From Oscheius dolichura (lineage: Eukaryota > Nematoda > Chromadorea > Rhabditida > Rhabditidae), in the NCBI GenBank assembly GCA_932521035.1, contig OW051497.1, positions 8,122,001 through 8,186,000 on the forward strand: 64,000 bases of DNA, given 5' to 3'. This document shows, piece after piece, positions 57,099 to 64,000 of this stretch. A program made the position numbers and the translations under genes. Each line of letters starts with the position of its first letter. The stretch's first letter is position 1. The notes beneath the pieces are model-generated. The model was not told the DNA's origin, ran no database searches, and was given only the letters and a program-made list of their open reading frames with translations.

Positions 57099-58588
57099 AT
57101 GGCCTGGCCATTTGACTTCGAAGAATATCCATCATGGTATGCCATCTTCCTCTACGTACAAGGCATCTTCTCCACTGTTGTTCTTATCGTTGGAATTGTT
57201 TTCATATTTCTAATACTGCCTGCCTGTACTTCGCAGCATTACAAGAACCTCCTTCTCTTCCACATGCTCATGTATGCCCTGATTTCTTTAATACTGTAAA
57301 AGAGTTTATTTAGAAACTACTCCGCACAAATATGGCTGTCGTCTGGAACAATGCCTATAACAATTTTGCCAATGTGTGGTGGCTATACTTTAGGATTCTT
57401 GAAGAATTACGGGCTGGGAACGTGCTCGCAGTTGGCTCTTTCCTGTGAACTGAATTCAAGTAAGCCTTTAATTTGGTCAATAAGGGGACGGTTTATCTGT
57501 TGTCTTTATCAAGTGATTGGCGCTCAGACAGAGTCCTTCTCCATTGTGATTTGGCATTAACTGTTGCAACATAGCGATGAGAAACCTTTCATATCCGACG
57601 CTGTTGGCATTGAGAGTCAGACGGGTTGGAAGAGGACGCCGGAACACACTTCGTCAAGCAAACAATATATTTTCCAAGAACAAGGAAGTTCTGCAAACAA
57701 ACGGAGTCTAAAAATATTTAAAATAGCGGGAAAATTACTGTAGCTACGGCCAGCCTAGTTTTCTACCAAACAACTTCGAAACCAAAGTGCAAAGGACGAA
57801 ACTTTTATAAGTGATTTTCAGTAGCTGCTCTCTCGACAATCTACCTCTTCTTCTACCGACATCAAGTACTCAACCCTTTGCCGCCAATGCTTTCAAAATG
57901 GTTTATTTTTACAATTACGGTAGTCTATGTACTGGTACCGGGTCCTCTCTTCTATTATGAATGCTCCAAAATAAATCAACACTTGGAGAAAACTAAATTT
58001 GTCATGGTAAGGATTCAAGCAGCCGAGAATGGTAACAAGTTCAGCAGTACCATTTGGTATATCCTCGCTTCTGGGAACCTGAAACAATAGTCTTTCCGAA
58101 TTCCATTCACGCGGGGATCTTCCTCGCTATGAGTGCTATGGCTCTAATGTTAATTTTTATGATCTTGTGTATTTTCTATTTTGTCTGCCGGCTACGATCC
58201 TATCTGTCTTCAAAGGCGATGTCAGTTCGAACCGGGAAGATGCATCGGACACTAATCAAGACCCTTATTTATCAGGCATCAAAGGGAACAACAGCTATTC
58301 ATACTGATCATTTCAGACTTTGGTCAATTACATCCTCTTCTTCCTTCCCACCACCGGGATAATTGTCTCCTGTACGTTTGCTATGCCTATTCCTGGTTGG
58401 TCGCTTTGATTCCATTTGAACATAAGGAACTTTTAGGATTCTCCAATCTCTGCTACGTGATATATTCCTTCTCAGATTCATGCAGTATATTAGCTATGCT
58501 TGCCAGTCATTCGTCCTACAGGAAACGTTTCTATCAACTTATCTCGACAAGTAATCGCCCTATAATATCCAGAGAAACCTATCTCTAG
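57099..58588 (+). CDS. Str-superfamily 7TM chemoreceptor (srh/sri-like), copy 1 (321 aa)
   Basis: Exons 57099-57271, 57314-57459, 57822-58006, 58045-58275, 58317-58395, 58437-58588; 966 nt, phases consistent. The fourth intron (58276-58316) has a GC donor (CAG/GCATCA) in place of GT; reading through it leads to a stop. Seven hydrophobic segments are present: VVLIVGIVFIFLILPA, the GTMPITILPMCGGYTLGFL segment, a VPGPLFYYEC loop, and LMLIFMILCIFYFVC among them. The short N-terminus (MAWPFDFEEYPSWY) and TM7 region (ILAMLASHSSYRKRFY) suit nematode chemosensory receptors of the Str superfamily; the subfamily (srh or sri) is not certain. Expected in cilia of chemosensory neurons, coupled to G proteins. 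Confidence 0.85.
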
Positions 58589-59895
58589 AAAACGTATCTA
58601 TATATCTACAAGTACGAAGTACAACACCGGGGTCGTCCAATCATCGGGAATCTTGTGATATCATTAAACCACTACCTTGAAAACAATATAAAGCATGAAA
58701 TTTGTTTAGTTTAGTTTCTTCGAGGCCAGTGAGGCGAACAACGGAAAAAGTTGTTGCCGTTCGATCATTTCATTTAAAGGAACTCTGAGGGACCCGAGGA
58801 GCATACTATAGATTTTCGCGGGCTTTCTCAAAGTTCGGGAAACCGCATTCCTGATCTACGCGTTTCGTTATGTTTTTTTTCCGTTGATCTCAATAAGACA
58901 ACAATTTGTTATGGCTAATTAATATAAATCACGTCAAAAAGTTACCAAAAAAATATCAAAACAAGGCCAAAAACGCAGGCGCGTTCAAAATGCAAAAGCG
59001 CGCCAAAGGCGAAAGGACGCTTGTGAGCGCAGTCGTGGCGGGCCCCTTGCGCTCAAGCCGAGGTCCCTCAGAGTTCCTTTAATAAAGAGAAAGCTACCAT
59101 ATTTTGGTTTAAAGCACCATAGAGAAAAGTGTTTAATTCCGTGTGTATGAATACGTATATATTAAATTATGAGCTCCACAAGCAAGGTCACATTGGTCGA
59201 GTAATAAAGAAACATAGCACTATATTCTAATATATTTTATATTCAACGAGCAAAGGCGTTTCTGTCTGCTCTCCGAAACATTTTGAACGCTAGAACACGA
59301 TAGAAAGTTGGAACCAGTTCAAGTTCTTCCCTCGCTTCATTTGCCTCAAAGCTTTACAAGGAGCAGAATTTAGCACATTCGGAACCTTTGACCAAGGATG
59401 AAATCTTCGTTTGGCTTTACCATTGCACTCTTTTCTACATATGCAATTCGGTGGAAATCTTTTTGAATAGGTCGGCTCTAGAAGAACCTGCCCTCGTAAT
59501 CTAGTTACCCAACGATCACTGAGATTTCAACGATGGTGACTCCCCGCGGTGACACTCTACTCTATCCCCGAGGTAAAAGATAAAACATGCAGCATATTTC
59601 GAACAAGAGAGACCAATCAGTCGCTGAGTTCTCTGATTCTAATAACAAACATCTCGTATTGTGCCGTAGGTTGACCGCACCCTGTTGTTGAGTAGCTGTT
59701 AGCAGAACACCTAGTTGTCGGGGTGGTGTTGAGTGCCATATTTTTTTCTTATTTTGCTGTGTGGCCAATTTCAAGGCGTACACTTAATTACCAGACTTCC
59801 TCTCATGTGGTCGCTTCCTTCCCACACAGTGACACATCTGTCTATGACACATCTTATCTTCTTCCTCATTCACTTCTCATTCTTTTATTCCAGGA
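58589..59895. other. Spacer between the two chemoreceptor genes
   Basis: 1.3 kb containing a TTAA-flanked MITE (58774-59082). The remainder is AT-rich without a convincing gene; the minus frame at 59562-59783 has no domain. T-rich sequence ending in TTTTATTCCAG two bases before the second receptor start codon fits a trans-splice acceptor. Confidence 0.6.
58774..59082. mobile_element. MITE of the TTAA family, second locus
   Basis: Ends TTAAAGGAACTCTGAGGGAC and GTCCCTCAGAGTTCCTTTAA, close to those of the element at 29887-30161 (TTAAAGGAACCCTCAGGG). The right part repeats the same internal themes (CGTTCAAAATGCAAA, GACGCTTGTGAGCGCA), but the left arm diverges soon after the first 25 bp, so this copy is rearranged or a subfamily. 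Non-coding. Confidence 0.75.
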
Positions 59896-61116
59896 ATGCT
59901 TGATTTTGAAGAATTTCCCTACTGGTACTATTACTTCGTAAATACAGAGGCCTTTCTATCTACCCTTCTCCTCGTAGTCGGGCTACTATTCATTAAATAT
60001 AGTCTTCCTCGGGCGACTATCAGCAAGTACAAGTATCTTCTAGCTATCAGTCTTACAATGTACAGTACCTTTCTTTAAACTATGGCATTCTTCTTTTAGA
60101 AATTACCTCTCACAACTATGTCTGACTGCGGGTACAATGCCTGTAACCATCTTACCGGTTTGTGGAGGGTATACTCTCGGGTTTCTGAAGTCTTTTGGGT
60201 TTAATACGTGTTCGCAGTTCGCCTTCTCGTGCCATCTGGTTGCAAGTAAGTTTTGAAATATTCAAGGAGTCAGAGAAGTGAGAACGGTTTAGGAGCCTGT
60301 TCTTCTAAATCCCTCAGCTTGCGGCTTCCTTTACATGAATGAGCTCAGCATTTTTCAGTTTCTGCTGCCTTCACAATCTACTTATTCTTCTACCGTAAGC
60401 ACGTACTTCTGCCGTTCCCAAAAATCCCAACAAGAATCTATTTGACAGCAATTGCCGTTCTTTATTTCATTATACCTGGACCATTATTTTACGTTGAATG
60501 TTCAAGCATAGATCAACAAACCGTGAAAAGGGATTACTACCAGGTTCAAAGGTTCAAATACCAATTAAAACAGGATTTGTTTTTAGTCATACCATCATGA
60601 TTACCCCAGGTATTGGTCCAATGAGACCGTGGTCTTTCGTACCTCCATTGATACGGAAGTCTTCTGGGCCATGTTGTTCCTGTTTCTCATGTTGATGATT
60701 ATGTTCTGTTCTATCACTTACATAGTGGTGAAATTATTAAACGGTCTAAAATTGGTGGCAATGTCCGGAACGACCAAAAGGATGCACAAATCACTAATGT
60801 TTTCATTATTGTGGCAGGTATCTCTTAAGTCAAGAGCATTTTTAACGGAAGTATTATTCAGACTGGGGTGAATTATGCCCTATTCACAGTGCCCATGGGG
60901 ATTGTGATCTTGGGTTGTACCTTTCATCTTCCATATCCAGGTGATCTTTAATTCAGAGGCCACAAATTTCCACTTTCAGTGGTCGCTCACAGCTGCTATG
61001 CAATCTTTGCAATCTCGAACAGTGGTGGAATTGTGGCGATGATCTGGAGCCACGCTTCTAATAAAAGAAATTGCAACAAAGTTGAGAAAACGTCAAAAGT
61101 ATCATACATTCGCTAA
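59896..61116 (+). CDS. Str-superfamily 7TM chemoreceptor (srh/sri-like), copy 2 (313 aa)
   Basis: Exons 59896-60059, 60100-60245, 60359-60543, 60587-60817, 60862-60940, 60980-61116; 942 nt. Exons 2 to 5 have exactly the same lengths (146, 185, 231, 79) and phases as in copy 1, and the protein matches it throughout: MLDFEEFPYWYYYF, GTMPVTILPVCGGYTLGFL, IPGPLFYVECSSI, DYPRYWSNETVVF, MHKSLMFSLLWQ. The equivalent of copy 1's GC-AG intron here has a normal GT donor. The two are tandem duplicates with diverged extracellular and C-terminal parts, as usual for chemosensory receptor clusters. Confidence 0.88.
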
Positions 61117-61870
61117 AAATAAATCGCACTTGCAAAAATGTAAAGCGGTAAATAGAAAAGGTCTTTCTAATAACATACAACATTCCCATTACATAGACCA
61201 GCCGATTGAATGACTTTTTACGGCTGGTAGTTGCGTGTAAATCTCCTAAATTGAATGGCGAGGTCAAGAACGCGCAACATGCGACGGAAGGTACTCTCTT
61301 TGAACTAAACTGACCAGCAACCGTGGCGTCCGTTTTTGTTTTTGCTTCTAATGCCCTCAATTCTTTATCATTGATTAGAATCTTAAGACGGGGAACTTTT
61401 TTACCAGAAACTATAAATTCCGGGTTGCCGATATTCCTAACCCAGATTTTTCGCTGTACAATAAAACTCTACGATAGGATCGAGATCGGCCACCGTACAC
61501 AATACAACTTGTTTTATTATGTTGTTCTCCAGTACCCAGTAAGTTTCCAGAAGGCTCTAACTTGAGAGAGCCTACACGTTTTTAAAGTCTTACTCCATTA
61601 GACGGGCATTTGGGATTTTAATTGACGGTTGTCCAGTCTTATCCGCGATGGAAAAGCCTCCGCAAAATCCAGCTTTTTCCGCTCTAGAAATGGTTCAATT
61701 TCGAAGTTCGATATTGTCTCTCTCGTCTCGTAATCGCGGGTGCAGGTCATCCTCACCCCCTTTCCCCCGAAGCTGCGCGTTGTTTTCACTTTCTTATCCA
61801 ATACATCTCATTATTTCTTTCCCCTTCCTTATCTTCATTTCCATAAAAGACGCTCCAGTTACAGGTGTCA
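61117..61870. other. Intergenic region upstream of the DUF273 gene
   Basis: About 750 bp. Minus frames at 61058-61360 and 61598-61801 have no domain or splice support. Probably promoter and 5' UTR of the DUF273 gene. Confidence 0.55.
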
Positions 61871-64000
61871 ATGAGTAATGCAAAGAGGCTAGTTCACATT
61901 TCGTGGATTACATTATGCGGACTGTGTCTAATGATCACCCAAATGGAACACCCCGGTGTCATCGTATCAAGGGTTACGTTGAGACAATATTCCCTCCAGC
62001 CGTTGCCATCCGTTGTGGGTCGTAAAATAGTCAGTTTCAGTCTAGAAATGGCAAATATTTACCGATGTTATAGAACAATACGGCAGAATCCATATGGAAC
62101 TCCAAGTTAGCCATCGTCGAAGTCATAAGCGACAGGTGGAAAGTTAATGAATACAGGTTTCATGCAACATATTGTCTACCAAATATCTGAACACTTCAGG
62201 ACGGCTATCGGCTCTGTCCAATGTTATGCAGAAATGAGGGGGCATTACATGTACTTGTTGAATTTGGCAGACCATAATGCAGTCTGTGGACATCATCAGG
62301 ACGTGAGTAAGGGCAGATACAAAGGGTTCTTTGACTATTCAAAGACGGTTTATGATTCATTGCGAGATTCTAAAGGTGTGTCTCTCAGATAGAGGACAAT
62401 ACCGAATGATACAGAATAATAACAAAAAGGGCTAGGACAGTCTGGAATTAGGCGAAATATGGAGCGAAGACCTCAGAAGATTTCTATCTCCGCTTTACTG
62501 CGTCTATAGTTTGCGATATTGCGCACATTCAACGCAAATGCGAAGCTGCTTGGGGAGCCTGTTCCTCGGGTAGTGCCTTGTCGCAATTACAGAGAATTAT
62601 TCTGAAGTCTTTCAGTTCTTCTACCGTAGACACTGTGCCGTGGCCAACATGCTGGAAAATACGAATCACGATTGGTATGTATTCATCGACTCCGACATGG
62701 AAATTGTCAATCCATACAGGTAATTATATATTTTAATAATTGCCCTGCTTTGAATGGACCCCCAGAGACCTTAACTATTGCCCATGTGTTGAAAAAGGCG
62801 CGCGGAGAGATGATTTCTCCCTTTGTTTATGTTCGTTTCGGGTGTTCAGTTGGGAACCTCTGTTCTGAACCTCATAGCTCGCTTAGTCCAAAGTCTCTTT
62901 TCAGATCTTTTAAAGAATTTATTGACGATAAACACGAAGTGTACATGTATGACCGCTTTTGGAATTGGGAGATCATGGCCGGTATTAAAAATAGCCAACC
63001 TTTAAAATGTCTATTTCAAGGCTCGTACATCGTCAAAGGAACTAAATTTGGAAAAGCCTTTGTTCGCGGCTTTGCAAATTTTGAATTCATACATCCGAAG
63101 ATAAACGATCACGGAACGGACAATGGAGCGATTCAGGTGCATTGAAGTGCATTCAGTTTTAAATTATCCTTCTCGCTTTTCTCCAACTAGTTAGCCATTG
63201 ACTCGTGTCCTTTCGTTTCAGGCCTACGTGGCGGAGGTTGTTCTTGGCAGTCGAAAAGCCATCCATGACTGTTGGCAACTGTGGCAAGAATCCAAAGGAT
63301 GGGATAACATGTTTGATCACGAGTGGTGTGTACGGAAGGCCCTTGGTGCAGAGGAGGATCTCGGTAGAGTGAAGGTATTCCGCAAGGTAAGTGCCCCTAT
63401 ATCTTCTGTCAGAAATATAGCCCTTTTAGGGAAGAGGTTGGGCCCGCGATGGAGGGCTAACGCTGAGTAAATGGTCCCTCGACTTTGATTTCTTACTACA
63501 CGGAAGGAAAGAGAGCCAGAAGAAAATGTGGAATGGGACCTTGTGAGCGAAAAAAATTGCATCTAATTTCGAGTGCTTATTTTAGCAAAGGAGGCTGGTA
63601 TGACACCAGGGTGCACCCGCTCGATCTGCAGAAATGCCACCAAGGCATAGAAGAGTGGAAATTTGTGGAAGACCTAGTTGTAAATAGGTAAGAGCATTGG
63701 CGGCGTCTACGGCTGCTAAGAGCCTGATGCACTGTTCCCAGAGTGATCAATTCCGTTGTGTATCCGTCTCGAGACCTATGTACCCGCTTTGGGCCGCTTC
63801 CCTAACTCTTTTACCTTTAATTTCCCCATTTTTTCAGGTCGGTCATAGTGAAAAATCTGAAAGATAGCGCAAGTGGGATTGTCAACTTTCTACGCGCAGT
63901 GTACACGAGAATAAACAAAACCGAAGTCATCGAAAACGATCTCAAGAACAACCATGATATCATTGCTAGGTTTTCCGTCTTCAATGAGTCTGAGACTTTG
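61871..64000 (+). CDS. DUF273 family protein, glycosyltransferase-like (3' end outside window)
   Basis: Exons 61871-62105, 62157-62302, 62616-62719, 62905-62981, 63021-63136, 63222-63363 (or 63386), 63591-63687, 63838->64000. A short N-terminal cytosolic part and a hydrophobic segment (HISWITLCGLCLMI) suggest a type II membrane or signal-anchor protein. Family landmarks: SVQCYAEMRGH, FFYRRHCAVANML, FIDSDMEIVNP (a DxD-like motif), YDRFWNWEIMAGSYIVKGT, GFANFEFIHP and HGTDNGAIQ. DUF273 is a nematode-rich family that resembles Golgi glycosyltransferases; its biochemical role is not established as far as I know. The junction around 63363-63591 is uncertain: only donor GTAGAG with acceptor GCAAAG keeps the frame, whereas the stronger GTAAGT donor at 63387 does not. 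Confidence 0.85.

Noticed and set aside
1..64000. CRISPR arrays, prokaryotic operons, phage or viral genes
   Set aside because: No regularly spaced repeats of that type and no such genes; splicing throughout shows a nematode nuclear genome.

Overview
The window is eukaryotic, from a rhabditid nematode that is probably not Caenorhabditis elegans itself. Most introns are 36-50 nt with TTTTAG or TTTCAG acceptors, genes are dense on both strands, and several families are nematode-specific or nematode-expanded: vitellogenins, Str-type 7TM chemoreceptors, DMSR-type neuropeptide receptors, lys-type lysozymes, a transthyretin-like protein and a DUF273 protein. From memory, the C. elegans SBF/MTMR13 orthologue mtm-5 lies on the X chromosome near an hnRNP-like gene, and the C. 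elegans vit genes are mostly on X, so this may be an X-derived block. That is recollection, not a search result. All gene models were spliced by hand and checked for phase.

Layout. 1-2118: 3' part of a vitellogenin (+). 2684-11530: a 15-exon gene (+) for an unrecognised charged and proline-rich coiled-coil protein with three large introns. 11938-13816: a two-RRM hnRNP A/Musashi-type protein (+). 15324-17420: a pre-SET/SET/post-SET protein (+). 18787-25615: a 27-exon SBF/MTMR5-13 (mtm-5) pseudophosphatase (+). 25917-27363: a near-perfect palindrome carrying a 67-aa gene twice, head to head. 27772-28354: a terminal-inverted-repeat element with a tRNA-like core. 28649-29210: a transthyretin-like secreted protein (-). 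29887-30161: a TTAA-flanked MITE. 30317-30737: a small two-exon gene.

31009-36145 is a tandem duplication of a two-gene unit. One gene encodes a secreted protein ending in a vitellogenin-like C-terminal tail (a broken copy, then an apparently intact one). The other encodes an unrecognised 525-aa secreted protein (full copy, then a 3' fragment). 36402-38750 is a DMSR-like GPCR (-). About 7 kb of largely non-coding DNA follows, then a small gene (45950-46608, +), two tandem lysozyme genes (-), and a vitellogenin cut down to its N-terminal lipid-transfer module (50325-52949, -). Two tandem Str-type chemoreceptors (57099-61116, +) and a DUF273 gene running off the right edge complete the window.

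The most unusual feature is that vitellogenin appears here in three forms: a conventional long one, an N-terminal-module-only one, and small secreted proteins that keep only the C-terminal cysteine tail. The palindromic gene pair is the second notable feature.
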